NCBI GenBank assembly: GCA_016720925.1
Contig: JADKJR010000006.1
Location: forward strand, 124,001 to 188,000
DNA length: 64,000 bases
Source of the DNA: Betaproteobacteria bacterium
GTDB taxonomy: Bacteria; Pseudomonadota; Gammaproteobacteria; Burkholderiales; Usitatibacteraceae
Reading direction: 5' to 3'
Shown here piece by piece: positions 45,245 to 54,203 of the stretch. How positions within the stretch are numbered: position 1 is the first letter of the stretch; each line of letters opens with the position of its first letter. The notes beneath the pieces were generated by a model. It did not search any database and was not told the origin of the DNA. It was given only the letters and a program-made list of their open reading frames with translations. A program made the translations under genes and the position numbers.

Positions 45245-45300
45245 CGATATTTTATGCTGGGCAATTGCAGCGTCCGGATGTGTTTATTTCTTTCCGGTTT

Positions 45301-46158
45301 TCACCGCGCGCCCACGATGCGCGCGCTCATGAACTGCAACGCATCGGACAGCGTATCGCGCCAAAGCATCCATTCGTGGCCGCCGTTGACGATGCGCAAT
45401 TCAACCGCGTCCGGCTGATGCAAGCGCAATTTCTCGTACAACATCGCCGCTTGTAACGCGATGCCAAGGGGATCGTGGTCACCGGAATGAATATACAGCG
45501 GGACAATGACCCCGGACTGCTTGTAGGCTCCAATGTGCGAAACGTAGTTGAGAGACTTCCACAGCGCTGAGTCGAATTTGCCGTCTTTCTGGAACTGTGG
45601 ATTGCTTTCGCCCGATGAATGACTTGGTGGAACAGGGTCGTAAATCGCCGGGCTCAGAATGGCTGCGGCGGCGAACATCCCTGGAAATTTGAAGACGAGA
45701 TTCAATGACCCGTAGCCACCCGCCGACAGTCCCGCGACAATCCGGTTGCCGCGCCGCGAGTCGACGCGGTATTTGCCTTCCGCGTGTGGAATGACATCCT
45801 TGATCAGTGCCGTCTCGCCTTTCTCATTGGCGCCATCGACCCACCATGCCGTCGCATGCCCCGGCATCACGACAATCATCGGCTGAATCTGCCGCCTGCC
45901 GATCAGCGCATCCATTGTTTCGCGCGCGCCACCTTTCGAAAGCCAGTCGTTCTCGTCACCGCCTGACCCGTGCAGCAGATACAGGACTGGATAGCGTTTG
46001 TCGTCTTTCTTGTAACTGTCCGGGAGGTAAACCGTGTACTTGTAGTCGCGCCCAAGCGTTTCCGAGCGAAAAATTTCGGTGAATATTTCACCTGCATCGA
46101 CCGATGCGCTGATGGCCAGCGTAACGAAAAAAACCACATAGGCACGCAGCAGTCGCAT
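45301..46158 (-). CDS. Secreted esterase, alpha/beta hydrolase (esterase D/PHB-type)
   Basis: A 285-residue secreted hydrolase of the putative-esterase family (PF00756). The signal peptide MRLLRAYVVFFVTLAISASVDA is followed by YPVLYLLHGSGGDENDW, the nucleophile elbow GLSAGG, and acid and histidine residues in SGDHDPLG and NGGHEWMLWR. ATG 46158 has an AGGA site about nine bases upstream; the frame is open further to 46239. Related to S-formylglutathione hydrolases, mycolyltransferases and feruloyl esterases; the natural ester is unknown. Confidence 0.83.
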   Translation of the reverse strand: MRLLRAYVVFFVTLAISASVDAGEIFTEIFRSETLGRDYKYTVYLPDSYKKDDKRYPVLYLLHGSGGDENDWLSKGGARETMDALIGRRQIQPMIVVMPGHATAWWVDGANEKGETALIKDVIPHAEGKYRVDSRRGNRIVAGLSAGGYGSLNLVFKFPGMFAAAAILSPAIYDPVPPSHSSGESNPQFQKDGKFDSALWKSLNYVSHIGAYKQSGVIVPLYIHSGDHDPLGIALQAAMLYEKLRLHQPDAVELRIVNGGHEWMLWRDTLSDALQFMSARIVGAR

Positions 46159-46318
46159 GTTCATTTTTCCTGTAAATGCCAATGATCGGATATCGGGTTC
46201 CGCCGGATTGCCATGGCGAACTCGCAACATGTTCTTCACGAGTGAGTTTAAGGCAAGGTGATGAAGGCTTCAGAAAGCCAATGCATGTCGCGTCACCCGG
46301 TGGTGCCGCTTTGAGTGT

Positions 46319-46753
46319 TTACGCTTTGGGCCGATTGAAAAGTTCATAGTGCATGTCACCATCGGGTTGCAGACCTTTGCCTAACCATCCTGCCGTTTCA
46401 TAGAACCGTTGGGCGCGGGTATTGGATCCGGTGCTGAGGTACAGCCGTTTGAGTTTTCCGGAGAAGAGCCAGTTGACCATTGCTTCATGTAAGCGCCGGC
46501 CATAACCGCGACCTTCGTAATCCGGATCGACGAACAGCGCCCAGATATTGCCGGTTTCTGCGTTGCCAACCGCGAACGCGACAACCTTGCCATCGGCCTC
46601 GATCACCCAGCCGCGGCCGGTCTTCTCGATGGCAGGGACGTAGTGCGCTTCGGTGATGACCGATGAAGTGAGCCGGTTCTCGCGCACGGCAAGGCGAACC
46701 CGATGCATCGCGGGAATGTCTTGGCGAATGGCCTGGCGGAGAATGGCGTGCAT
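46319..46753 (-). CDS. GNAT-family N-acetyltransferase
   Basis: A 144-residue single-domain acetyltransferase with the acetyl-CoA-binding segment IWALFVDPDYEGRGYGRRLHEA (motif A, R-x-x-G-x-G/A) and a C-terminal RAQRFYETAGW segment. No signal sequence. The substrate is unknown. It stands alone between the esterase and the caspase-like gene. Confidence 0.87.
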   Translation of the reverse strand: MHAILRQAIRQDIPAMHRVRLAVRENRLTSSVITEAHYVPAIEKTGRGWVIEADGKVVAFAVGNAETGNIWALFVDPDYEGRGYGRRLHEAMVNWLFSGKLKRLYLSTGSNTRAQRFYETAGWLGKGLQPDGDMHYELFNRPKA

Positions 46754-46793
46754 GTGGAATTGAGCAGAATTGCGGGAAGCAAATCAAGGCAAT

Positions 46794-46821
46794 TCGCGGT
46801 CGTGCCCATTCGGGACCGCGA
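46794..46821. other. Hairpin downstream of the caspase-like gene
   Basis: Perfect 8-bp arms TCGCGGTC (46794-46801) and GACCGCGA (46814-46821) lie 26 bp past the caspase-like stop on the minus strand. A weak T-rich stretch follows, so a modest terminator is possible. Confidence 0.45.
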
Positions 46822-46847
46822 TTTGTGCGGGTGAAACGCCGCTGCCC

Positions 46848-48173
46848 CTACATCTTGGTATTGGCTTCCTCGGGTACAACCAGCATACGCGGCGTCTGCG
46901 AATGTCCCATGGTGCGCGCGGTGCGTATGACGGACGGTTTGGTCTGATCGAACGCGTCGGCAAAGTCGTGTGCCTTATTCAAGGCCGAGATATACGCCTG
47001 CGTAAAGGCGCCGCCCCCCAACTTGGGCGACTCCATCGACTCTTCGTTCTCGGACGCCGATACGATGACGATACGCGCGGCCTTCAAGTCCTTTGCTTTC
47101 TGGGCGAGATCCTGAATGCCCTCTTGAGAGAGACTTGCGGAATAATTGGCTTCCTTGGTCTGTCGTGACAGCGAGCGGGTGCGCGAAGGCAGAAATCCCG
47201 GGACGGCAATGAAGGTCTTGCCGCTATAGCAGGTATCAAGCACAAGGACGGTGCGCACATCGCTTAATGTCAGTTGGGCAATAAAACCTTGCAAGTCATC
47301 GTCGCTCAATGCCGTTTTACGATTCGTGACGACAAATTCAAAGGAGTCGGATTTGCCGCCCACCTTTTGCTTGGGAAATTCGGTGTCATTCAGGACGATA
47401 TCGAATTTGCCCATCGCATTGGGCAGGCCGTGGCTGGCAACAAAAAGTACCACCGTATCGCCGGAGTGCGATTGGTCAATGATGCTTCGCATGGCGGCCT
47501 TCACGGCGGCGGAGGTTGCTTTTCCCTGAGTCATCAGTTGAATCGACTCCCGCGGCACGGAACCGCCGCTGGGTGAAACCATCACGTTGTAAAAGTCCTT
47601 CGCGTCTTTTTCCGAATACTCGAGTCCATTTTCTTTCGGCAAATATTTAAACTCGCCAACCCCAACAATGAGGCCAAATGTTCTCGGTCCACGCTGACTT
47701 TGCGCGTTTGATGAAGGCCGGGGTGTGGGCGCCGCGGGTTGCGCGGTGGGTTCCGATGGCGATGCCGCCTGTTTTGCGCCGGGTTCGAGTCGCTTCATCA
47801 TTTTGCCGACCGTCGAGGCAAAAGCCGTATTGAAACCCTTGAGCCGGTACTTGATGTTTCCCGGTGTCGTCGGGGCCACGCGTTGCAGGCCGATGATGGC
47901 ACGTGTCGCGGCAAAGGCGGTCTCCACCTCGTCCCGGTTTTCATACTCTCCGACCAGTACAACCCTGCCATCCGAAAAGCCCCTGGTCACATCGGCTTTA
48001 CGCAGGCCAATCGTCTGGAATGCCCGACGGACCTCAGCGATTTCGGCGTCGGTGACCGGGTCAATCTCTGATGATGGCTGACCGCTGGAAAGCAGGGGAA
48101 CAAACAGCCACGCCAGTGCTGCAGCCAGTCTTGCGCAATGTTCGAACAGCGAATTTCGAGTCGTTGGCATCAC
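46848..48173 (-). CDS. Secreted caspase-fold protein with N-terminal BON-like domain
   Basis: A 441-residue protein with a signal segment (about 15-31), a small domain at 40-110 resembling a BON fold (VTRGFSDGRVVLVGEYENRD), a Pro/Ala linker (132-160) and a peptidase C14 (caspase) domain from about 165. The catalytic pair is intact: His248 in FVASHGLPN and Cys315 in VLDTCYSGK. Caspase-type enzymes cut after Arg/Lys or Asp; specificity is not evident here. Its ATG overlaps the stop of the SH3-type lipoprotein gene by four bases. Part of the repeat-protein/ECF block. Confidence 0.82.
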   Translation of the reverse strand: MMPTTRNSLFEHCARLAAALAWLFVPLLSSGQPSSEIDPVTDAEIAEVRRAFQTIGLRKADVTRGFSDGRVVLVGEYENRDEVETAFAATRAIIGLQRVAPTTPGNIKYRLKGFNTAFASTVGKMMKRLEPGAKQAASPSEPTAQPAAPTPRPSSNAQSQRGPRTFGLIVGVGEFKYLPKENGLEYSEKDAKDFYNVMVSPSGGSVPRESIQLMTQGKATSAAVKAAMRSIIDQSHSGDTVVLFVASHGLPNAMGKFDIVLNDTEFPKQKVGGKSDSFEFVVTNRKTALSDDDLQGFIAQLTLSDVRTVLVLDTCYSGKTFIAVPGFLPSRTRSLSRQTKEANYSASLSQEGIQDLAQKAKDLKAARIVIVSASENEESMESPKLGGGAFTQAYISALNKAHDFADAFDQTKPSVIRTARTMGHSQTPRMLVVPEEANTKM

Positions 48174-49372
48174 TTTACCGGGGTAAGGTCACGAGCGGGA
48201 AGCCAACCGGTAATTGCCGGTTCGGCGGTTACTTTGAACCACAACACCGTATTGTTGTTTACCTTGATTTCGGTCCGATCGTCGACGCGCACAGGAGCGC
48301 CCTTTTTCAGGTTGCCGACGACCTTGCGTTTTGTTCCGCTATCGGAATAGAGCGAGACGCCGCGCGCCGTAATATGAGTCGCAATCAATTTGGCGGCTTC
48401 CGTGGATGATGATTTGAGCGCGCGCGTGGCAACAGTCGAATCAACACCGCCTGCATCGCTTGCACTTGAAGTGGAAGCCGCCGAGGCCGAATACTTGCGC
48501 GGGCGTTCGCCAGTACCCAGGACGGCAAAATCGACGTTGCGGGTCGACTTCATGCCATCCGCGTCAATGGTGAGCGCGTAACGCATCGGGACCGGGAGTG
48601 GCAATGGCAGCTCGGCACGCGGCGGTATTTGCAGTTTATGACGGTAACTCATGCGCTGTCCTTGCTGGATGATCACATCTTCGACGTAATCATCTTTTCC
48701 TTCTTCGGCAATCGTGACCCAATTCAGGCGATCGCGGCCCATTCTATTTGCGGCTTCCAATGGAATGGGTCTTCCCGAACTGTCGAGCAGCGGTTTGCCC
48801 TGGGCATCAGCCAGGACCAGTTTGTTATCGTCGGTCGTCATGAACCGGACAATTTCGACCTTGTGCCTGAACTTGGCCTTGATATCCTTGGCGGCCGGGT
48901 TTTCTGCGTAGTACGTGAAGTCGAACTCAGGCACGGGCGGCTCATTCTCGGTGCCATTCAATTTGACCTCCAGGCGCTCCAGATTCATGCCAGCGCGGCG
49001 TCGCTCGGCTGTCGCGGGCGGACTTGCTTGCGCCGTGGCGGGCTTTCCAACGGGTTCAGATTTGTTATAGACGACCGCGCATTTTCGCCAAGCGGCCATC
49101 GCGATCGCCGCTCCCGCAGCGATGCCCGCCGCGACGCCGACGGCGCTACTGGCGCTGCCGCCGGTCCATTGCTTCAATAATTTGTTGCTTAGCGCGCCGA
49201 CCGCCGCGCCACCGACTGCGGCGAGCGCCAGGTTGGAGGCGAAACAGGAGTCGAAACTGTCAAATGCTTTCTCTCCGCTCGGCATATGCGTGCAACTCAC
49301 CAAGTATGTGGCCATGGCTACGCTTGCGACGGTTCGCTGGATGCGACGTGGATTTGCTTTTAACTGTTTCAT
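48170..49372 (-). CDS. Putative SH3-domain lipoprotein
   Basis: A 400-residue protein with a lipobox LVSC (Cys27), a glycine-zipper hydrophobic pair of helices (about 48-95), a central beta-rich part with no recognised family (130-300), a Ser/Ala linker, and a C-terminal bacterial SH3-like domain (about 335-400, VSLYSDSGTKRKVVGNLKKG and WLPARDLTPV). SH3b domains usually bind peptidoglycan or peptides. GGGGG precedes the ATG. It is co-translated with the following caspase-like protein, which suggests the two act together at the envelope. Confidence 0.7.
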   Translation of the reverse strand: MKQLKANPRRIQRTVASVAMATYLVSCTHMPSGEKAFDSFDSCFASNLALAAVGGAAVGALSNKLLKQWTGGSASSAVGVAAGIAAGAAIAMAAWRKCAVVYNKSEPVGKPATAQASPPATAERRRAGMNLERLEVKLNGTENEPPVPEFDFTYYAENPAAKDIKAKFRHKVEIVRFMTTDDNKLVLADAQGKPLLDSSGRPIPLEAANRMGRDRLNWVTIAEEGKDDYVEDVIIQQGQRMSYRHKLQIPPRAELPLPLPVPMRYALTIDADGMKSTRNVDFAVLGTGERPRKYSASAASTSSASDAGGVDSTVATRALKSSSTEAAKLIATHITARGVSLYSDSGTKRKVVGNLKKGAPVRVDDRTEIKVNNNTVLWFKVTAEPAITGWLPARDLTPVK

Positions 49373-49522
49373 GTAACCCCCTAGAATTCCGTTCCCCGCT
49401 GCGCCACCAAAAAAGTGACCAGAAAATCCTTCAATTCCATTTTCCGCATGACTCTTCGGTCATATGAGCCGTATGCCGGCATTCTCGATTGCGGCTTGGA
49501 CGATATTTACAGTTCCGCTATC

Positions 49523-50338
49523 CTACCCGTTACACCTGCCCGATGCATCGGTTCTGAAGCAATATTCCCCCAACAAACTGCTTGATTCCCACGGAACTTG
49601 CATTTGCTGCGTTTCCGCCGCAACGGCTGTCCGGACCAGCTTGAACAGTTTTTCGACCGGCAGGCCGGGAACATTAATGTGCGAAAGCAAGTGCCTTGTG
49701 TAAACGCTATTGTTGCGCAGGGCGCTGTCGGTCGCAACGGATCCTGGGGAGGTCGAGAATGCCACAATCGTACCAGATGGGGCCTGAACGGCTGCCAGCC
49801 CAAGCGTTTTTGCGCCGAGACTGCGTGTCTTGTATCCGCGAGCATCGACGAGTTGTGTTGGCGTCTGGTTGAAGGGGTTGACGCGGCACGCATCCAGGAT
49901 TACGAGGTTTATTCCCCCTTTGATGGCGGCGAGCTGCTCCAGCAATTCGGTGATATCGATACTGCGCTGCACCATTTCCTGTTCCGACTTTACGTCCGCA
50001 TCAACGGGAAGAAGGTAGTTGCGGCCCTTGATCTGAATGCCGTGGCCCGCAAAGTAGAGTAGCCGCACGCCACTCTTGGGCGCGGATTGCGAGAACTTCC
50101 TGAGCGCATCGAGCATTTCCTGGTGCGTGGCGTTGTCATGATGATAAACCTGAAAACCAAGCGCCTTGAACGCCAGCGCTACCGCGTTCGCGTCATTGAC
50201 GGGATTTCTGAGCGGTGCATTCTGATATGCTCCGTTGCCAATGACCAGCGCGACTTTCTCGGTGTAAAGGGGCTCGGCGGCGCCAGCCAGTTTGAATGCA
50301 AGCAATGCCGCAAGCGTCACAAAACCAGCTATCGCCAT
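49523..50338 (-). CDS. Secreted caspase-fold (peptidase C14) protein
   Basis: A 271-residue protein with a signal peptide (MAIAGFVTLAALLAFKLAGA) and one caspase domain: VALVIGNGAYQNAPLRNPVNDA at its start, His99 in YFAGHGIQIKG and Cys151 in VILDACRVNPF. The substrate-pocket region resembles bacterial metacaspase-like proteins that often carry Sel1 or DUF4384 partners. ATG 50338 places the signal peptide at the N-terminus; ATG 50398 or an ATG at 50422 overlaps the anti-sigma gene and is also open. It directly follows the sigma/anti-sigma pair. Confidence 0.82.
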   Translation of the reverse strand: MAIAGFVTLAALLAFKLAGAAEPLYTEKVALVIGNGAYQNAPLRNPVNDANAVALAFKALGFQVYHHDNATHQEMLDALRKFSQSAPKSGVRLLYFAGHGIQIKGRNYLLPVDADVKSEQEMVQRSIDITELLEQLAAIKGGINLVILDACRVNPFNQTPTQLVDARGYKTRSLGAKTLGLAAVQAPSGTIVAFSTSPGSVATDSALRNNSVYTRHLLSHINVPGLPVEKLFKLVRTAVAAETQQMQVPWESSSLLGEYCFRTDASGRCNG

Positions 50339-50375
50339 TCTGACGTGGCATTGCGCTGAAATTACGTGGATGCGA

Positions 50376-51023
50376 CTATTGCCTGACGGGCAACGCATTG
50401 ACAATATCCGCCGACTCAACATGGCTACTCGCGCGCAGGACGTTCAATGACGCCGCCGCCTCATCCCTGGATACCAAAAGATAATAGTCCCCAAGTTGCG
50501 AAGGGCCGGCGACGATATTGGCGTTAATCATCCGGGTCAGCAGCCTCATATCACGCTCCTGAGCCCCTTGCCGAAACGAGACTTTGAGAAATGTATCGTT
50601 TTGCGCTGCTTCGACCGTGGCCGACCGCACATCAGAATATATTTTTTCGTCCTGCTTGCCGGATTGTGTGTGGGCAATGACGCCAAACTGAATGAGCACG
50701 ATGGCGCAGGCGAACGAAAGCCCGGGAGACGCCGTCAAATATTGGCTTAGCCTGGAAAACCAGTTGCCCTGTACCTGTTTCGATGCAGGGCGTTTGGCCA
50801 GGGTCTCCGCCTGGATGCGTTGCATGACACGCTCCAGCCCATGGTCTGCGGCAACCGTAAGCGCAGGGTTATCCCGCACGGCAGACCGGATGTCAGTTTC
50901 CCAGGAGAGCATTGATTGAATCCGCGGATCCGCGGCCAGATCAGCCTCGAATTGTTTGCGATCGGCATCCGTCAGCGTACCGTTCGCATACCAGGCTATC
51001 AATTGACTTGTCTTGGTGTCCAT
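50376..51023 (-). CDS. Putative anti-sigma factor (membrane)
   Basis: A 215-residue protein with a cytoplasmic N-terminal helical region (IAWYANGTLTDADRKQFEADL, the layout of anti-sigma factors), one transmembrane helix at about 100-118 (FACAIVLIQFGVIA) and a periplasmic C-terminal domain of about 95 residues. No zinc-binding HxxxCxxC motif is present. It overlaps the sigma gene by 25 bp, a typical sign of translational coupling. It would hold the sigma factor at the membrane until an envelope signal arrives. Confidence 0.83.
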   Translation of the reverse strand: MDTKTSQLIAWYANGTLTDADRKQFEADLAADPRIQSMLSWETDIRSAVRDNPALTVAADHGLERVMQRIQAETLAKRPASKQVQGNWFSRLSQYLTASPGLSFACAIVLIQFGVIAHTQSGKQDEKIYSDVRSATVEAAQNDTFLKVSFRQGAQERDMRLLTRMINANIVAGPSQLGDYYLLVSRDEAAASLNVLRASSHVESADIVNALPVRQ

Positions 51024-51631
51024 TCAGATCTCGATAAAGTAGCCGCCGAACTGCGCTGTTTTGTTTCCACGCACGCCGCGAGCTTCTTGCGTGCAATCGA
51101 TAACCGGCTTTTGACGGTGCCCTCAGGAATCATCAGGATCTCCGCCACCTCGGGCATGGTGAGATCCTCGAAATGAACTAAATGGATGCACTCGCGATGA
51201 TCCTCGGACAAACGCTCCAGGCAACGATGAATTAGCGCATTTCTCTCGCGAGTCTCAAGTTGTACGGACATGTCAGGCGCGCCATCTTCAAAGACCTCGG
51301 AGTAGTCTTCGATATCATCATGATGGTCGTGCCGGCGGCCGCTCCGCATTGCCATTAACGCTTTGAATCGTGCAATGCCCAGAATCCATGTGGACACTTT
51401 GGAGTCCCCACGAAATCTGCTCGCCGTGCGCCAGACTTCATACATTGTGTCCACCATGATCTCTTCCGCCAACTCTGCGTTTTCAGCCATTTGTCTGGCA
51501 AACGCATAAACACGCCTCGATAGCAAGAGGTAAAGCTCTTTGTAGGCAGCTTGACTCCCGCCGGCAACCAGTTCCAGCAACGCACGCTCATGTTCATCTG
51601 CATTGACAGCTGTCGAGGACCCTTTAGCCAT
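50999..51631 (-). CDS. ECF-type RNA polymerase sigma factor
   Basis: A 210-residue sigma70-family protein with only regions 2 and 4. Region 2 runs from about 25 to 95 (YAFARQMAENAELAEEIMVD, with TASRFRGDSKVSTWILGIAR) and region 4 from about 140 to 190 (LSEDHRECIHLVHFEDLTM with the helix-turn-helix EVAEILMIPEGTVKSRL). The length is normal for ECF sigma factors. It heads a sigma/anti-sigma/caspase operon beside the curli-like genes. Likely targets are its own operon and the repeat-protein genes, but no shared promoter box was identified with confidence. Confidence 0.92.
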   Translation of the reverse strand: MAKGSSTAVNADEHERALLELVAGGSQAAYKELYLLLSRRVYAFARQMAENAELAEEIMVDTMYEVWRTASRFRGDSKVSTWILGIARFKALMAMRSGRRHDHHDDIEDYSEVFEDGAPDMSVQLETRERNALIHRCLERLSEDHRECIHLVHFEDLTMPEVAEILMIPEGTVKSRLSIARKKLAACVETKQRSSAATLSRSEWTPRQVN

Positions 51632-52164
51632 TAGTTGCGCATCGCGTTAAGTTCGTTCATTAAGAATGAGTTGGCGGCGCTGGCATTCTGTTCAAGTTCG
51701 GGCGCAGCCCATTCGATCGGTGACCAATTTTCCAGCAACCAGAATTGTATTTTAGGCTGGCGGGAAAATGGAGGCAATAACGCGATTGCGGTGGCCCGAA
51801 ACTATTTTGACGGTCTTGATGCCTTAATCGCAGCCGGATGCGCCGTTATCGCACCACATTTGCTTGGTAAGTGTATTCGGTCTTGCCGGGAACTCAGGTA
51901 AGAGCGCCGCGCACATGATTGGTGAATGCACCACACGGCCCGAGCTTGCCTCTGGCAGCAATCTTGAATATGTGAGGTTTTCCCTGATGCGAGCGTGCGA
52001 GGCACCGACAGGTATCCCGGGACTATGCCCCAAAGAACATTGAGTACGACCGAACCTGTGCATCGTCCAGCAGAAATGCTTGAACACGACCCCGCAGGTC
52101 AAAACAATCCAGCGCCTGCAATCATCCGTCGCCCACCAGTCGGCAGGAAATGGAGCCCAAGGCG
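51632..52164. other. Intergenic region between the repeat-protein operon and the ECF sigma gene
   Basis: About 530 bp with no convincing gene. Small open frames here lack ribosome-binding sites and family resemblance. It should hold the promoter of the sigma operon (minus strand) and the 3' end of the repeat-protein operon. No clear GAAC/CGTC pair or strong terminator hairpin was found by eye. Confidence 0.6.
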
Positions 52165-53151
52165 TCAATTGTTACCGATGTTGACCTTCTGTGTATTCAG
52201 CATTCCGGCCTGCCCCTGAATCACGGCACCGGTTTTGACCGATGTCGAACCTGAGCTTGAATTGCCAATGTTGACCTGCTGGTCATTGAGCATCCCTGCC
52301 TGCCCCTGGACGACCGCACCGACAGCAACATTTGATGTGCCGCCGGAGGCATTTCCGATCTTTGCCTGCTGGTTGTTAAGCATCCCAGCCTGCCCTTGAA
52401 TAACTGCCCCAACCGCAACATTGGATTTGCCGCTCCCGGAAGCATTGCCGACCTGCATTTGCTGGTTATTCAGCAAGCCTGCTTGACCTTGAATCGCCGC
52501 GCCCATGACAACATTTGACTTGCCTTGCCCGGATGCGGTACCGATCTTCATTTCCTGATTGTTCAGTAATCCCGCTTGGCCTTGAATCGCCGTGCCAAGC
52601 TTTACGTCGGACTTGCCACTGCCCGTCGAACCACCGATATTCATTTCCTGCCGCTGCAGCAGTCCTGCCTGGCCTTGCAACACCATACCGGTGCGAACTT
52701 TCGATGAGCCGGTGCCTGAAACTGATCCCAAGTTCATTTCCTGGCTATTCAGCAGCCCGGCCTGACCCTGCATGACAGTTCCCGTCTTCACATCCGACTT
52801 GCCACGACCCGCATCACCAATCGCCATTTTTTGCGAATTTAGCAGGCCGACCTGGCCCTGCTTTACATTGTCTACTTTCACGTTGGACGATCCGCCCTTG
52901 CCGGCGTTGCCAATGCTCATCTTCTGATCATTCAACAAGCCTGCTTGCCCTTGGCTCACATTTTTTGCGGTGACCTTGGCCTTGCCATCTTTGCTGTTTC
53001 CCAAATCGAGCGTTTGACTGTTCAGCAGCCCTGACTGCCCCTGGGAAATATCCTGGGCCTGTACCTGCGCACGGGAATTTGTCGACGCAGCGAGCGCACC
53101 AATCACCAGTGCTGCGATCAAACTGCTTTTCATCATGTATTTCTTATCCAT
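52165..53151 (-). CDS. Secreted repeat protein, curlin-like (large)
   Basis: A 328-residue secreted protein. The signal peptide (ends SRA-QVQA) is followed by ten tandem units of about 30 residues with the core Q-G-Q-A-G-L-L-N-x-Q-x-x-x-I-G-N-A-S, then a Gly/Ser/Lys turn and a short V-x-x-G strand. Regularly spaced Gln, Gly and Asn (QxGxxNxxxxxxxN) resemble the curlin repeats of CsgA and CsgB, so a stacked beta structure or amyloid is suspected. No cysteine occurs in the repeats. GGAG six bases before ATG 53151 decides the start. Last gene of the operon. Function inferred only. Confidence 0.75.
   Translation of the reverse strand: MDKKYMMKSSLIAALVIGALAASTNSRAQVQAQDISQGQSGLLNSQTLDLGNSKDGKAKVTAKNVSQGQAGLLNDQKMSIGNAGKGGSSNVKVDNVKQGQVGLLNSQKMAIGDAGRGKSDVKTGTVMQGQAGLLNSQEMNLGSVSGTGSSKVRTGMVLQGQAGLLQRQEMNIGGSTGSGKSDVKLGTAIQGQAGLLNNQEMKIGTASGQGKSNVVMGAAIQGQAGLLNNQQMQVGNASGSGKSNVAVGAVIQGQAGMLNNQQAKIGNASGGTSNVAVGAVVQGQAGMLNDQQVNIGNSSSGSTSVKTGAVIQGQAGMLNTQKVNIGNN
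52168..53055 (-). repeat. Tandem coding repeats (about ten units of 87-93 bp)
   Basis: The DNA behind the ten 30-residue units of the large repeat protein. Units 6-8 are most alike, which suggests recent duplication; the first units are more divergent. The repeat stays in frame throughout. Confidence 0.85.
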
Positions 53152-53167
53152 GGCCATCTCCGCACGA

Positions 53168-53869
53168 TTAGAGTCGATTGATATTGCCGGCGCCGGTAAT
53201 TGACTGGGTCACTTTCGCCTTGCCTTTGTACTCAATATTGCCTGCGCCGCCAATTGTCGCTTTCAGTGTTTCTTCAGCGTTAACGCTAATATTTCCGGAT
53301 CCATCAATACGAGCCTCGGCGGCTTGCGCCTGGAATTTCACGGCGTCGATTGTTCCTGATCCATCAATTCGGGCAATCAATTGCTTTCCACTTCCAGAAA
53401 CATCGATATTGCTGGAGCCCTTGATGACGATATTCATTCGTCCAGGCTTGATATTCTTGATGGAAATATCACCGCTACCCGCGCCTTCAAAATCCATTTC
53501 CGGACCGGCAAATCCTTCCACGGAACTGCTGCCGCTCCCCTCAGTTTTGAGGCTGCGAAACGACTTTAACGTCAGTGTGTACTTCAACCCCTTGTCGGTT
53601 TTAAAGTTGCCTTTACTTCCCAGTGTGAGGATGTCATTTTTCGTGCTGATGTCGAGTTGTGCCAGGACCTTTGCTTCCGCTTGCACAGTCAGTTTTTCTT
53701 CTGTCCCTTGACGTATCTGGAGCTCGCCGGGCGTCTTGAAGACGATCCGCGTCACTCCTGCCGCAGGTCGAGTCATTACTTCCTGCGCGCTTGTGATACC
53801 GGCAGAGGCGGCAAGGCACATGAAAAGTACTCCTGCGGTACTTAACTTCACTGCTTTGAAAGAATACAT
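53168..53869 (-). CDS. Secreted DUF2807 (GIN domain) protein
   Basis: A 233-residue secreted protein with a signal peptide ending TSA-QE and a parallel beta-helix-type GIN domain (head of putative auto-transporter adhesins, PF10988). This shows in the repeating short motifs EGSGSSSV, EGAGSGDI, KGSSNIDV, DGSGTIDAV, DGSGNISV and GAGNIEY. It starts 22 bp inside the upstream gene with an AGGA site and ends 16 bp before the large repeat protein. A cell-surface or extracellular matrix role is likely. Confidence 0.83.
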   Translation of the reverse strand: MYSFKAVKLSTAGVLFMCLAASAGITSAQEVMTRPAAGVTRIVFKTPGELQIRQGTEEKLTVQAEAKVLAQLDISTKNDILTLGSKGNFKTDKGLKYTLTLKSFRSLKTEGSGSSSVEGFAGPEMDFEGAGSGDISIKNIKPGRMNIVIKGSSNIDVSGSGKQLIARIDGSGTIDAVKFQAQAAEARIDGSGNISVNAEETLKATIGGAGNIEYKGKAKVTQSITGAGNINRL

Positions 53870-54195
53870 AACCCATCCTTCAGGTCAAACACGGTTACGG
53901 CGTCCCCGTCGGAAGTGCGCGGCACATTAATCATTGCCGGGCCACGATCCGACGGCGCGCGAAATCCACTGCCTTCATAAAGCAGACGCCCTTGTTGCCA
54001 GCACCGGAGCGTGTCGCCACCATTCTTGCGCGTCTCGCGGATGGTCGTTGCCTGCTCGGAAGTCGCAACGGCGCCGACATTTGCCGCGGGCGGAACCATT
54101 TTCACGCCGCTCTCAATCTTCATCTCGGCGCTACTCAATGCGGGAAACAAACCGCCCACTGCCAAGGCCACGATCATCGGGATTTTTGTGCCCAT
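53848..54195 (-). CDS. Small secreted protein of unknown function
   Basis: A 115-residue protein with a signal peptide (MGTKIPMIVALAVGGLFPALSSA) and a mature part of about 92 residues with a Cys in DTLRCWQQGRLLYE and one in DGLCILSKQ, possibly disulfide-bonded. No family was recognised. ATG 54195 follows a GAGGA site; a GTG at 54207 overlaps the upstream stop and is less likely. Its place between the CsgG-like and GIN genes suggests an accessory role in secretion or assembly, comparable to CsgE/CsgF/CsgH by position only, not by sequence. Confidence 0.65.
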   Translation of the reverse strand: MGTKIPMIVALAVGGLFPALSSAEMKIESGVKMVPPAANVGAVATSEQATTIRETRKNGGDTLRCWQQGRLLYEGSGFRAPSDRGPAMINVPRTSDGDAVTVFDLKDGLCILSKQ

Positions 54196-54203
54196 GAATA
54201 TCC

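Noticed and set aside
51635..51901. Small plus-strand open frame upstream of the ECF sigma gene
   Set aside because: No ribosome-binding site, no family resemblance, and it overlaps the expected promoter region of the sigma operon.
52168..53055. CRISPR-like tandem repeat
   Set aside because: The period is about 90 bp, the units have no unique spacers, and the repeats stay in frame within a protein with a signal peptide.
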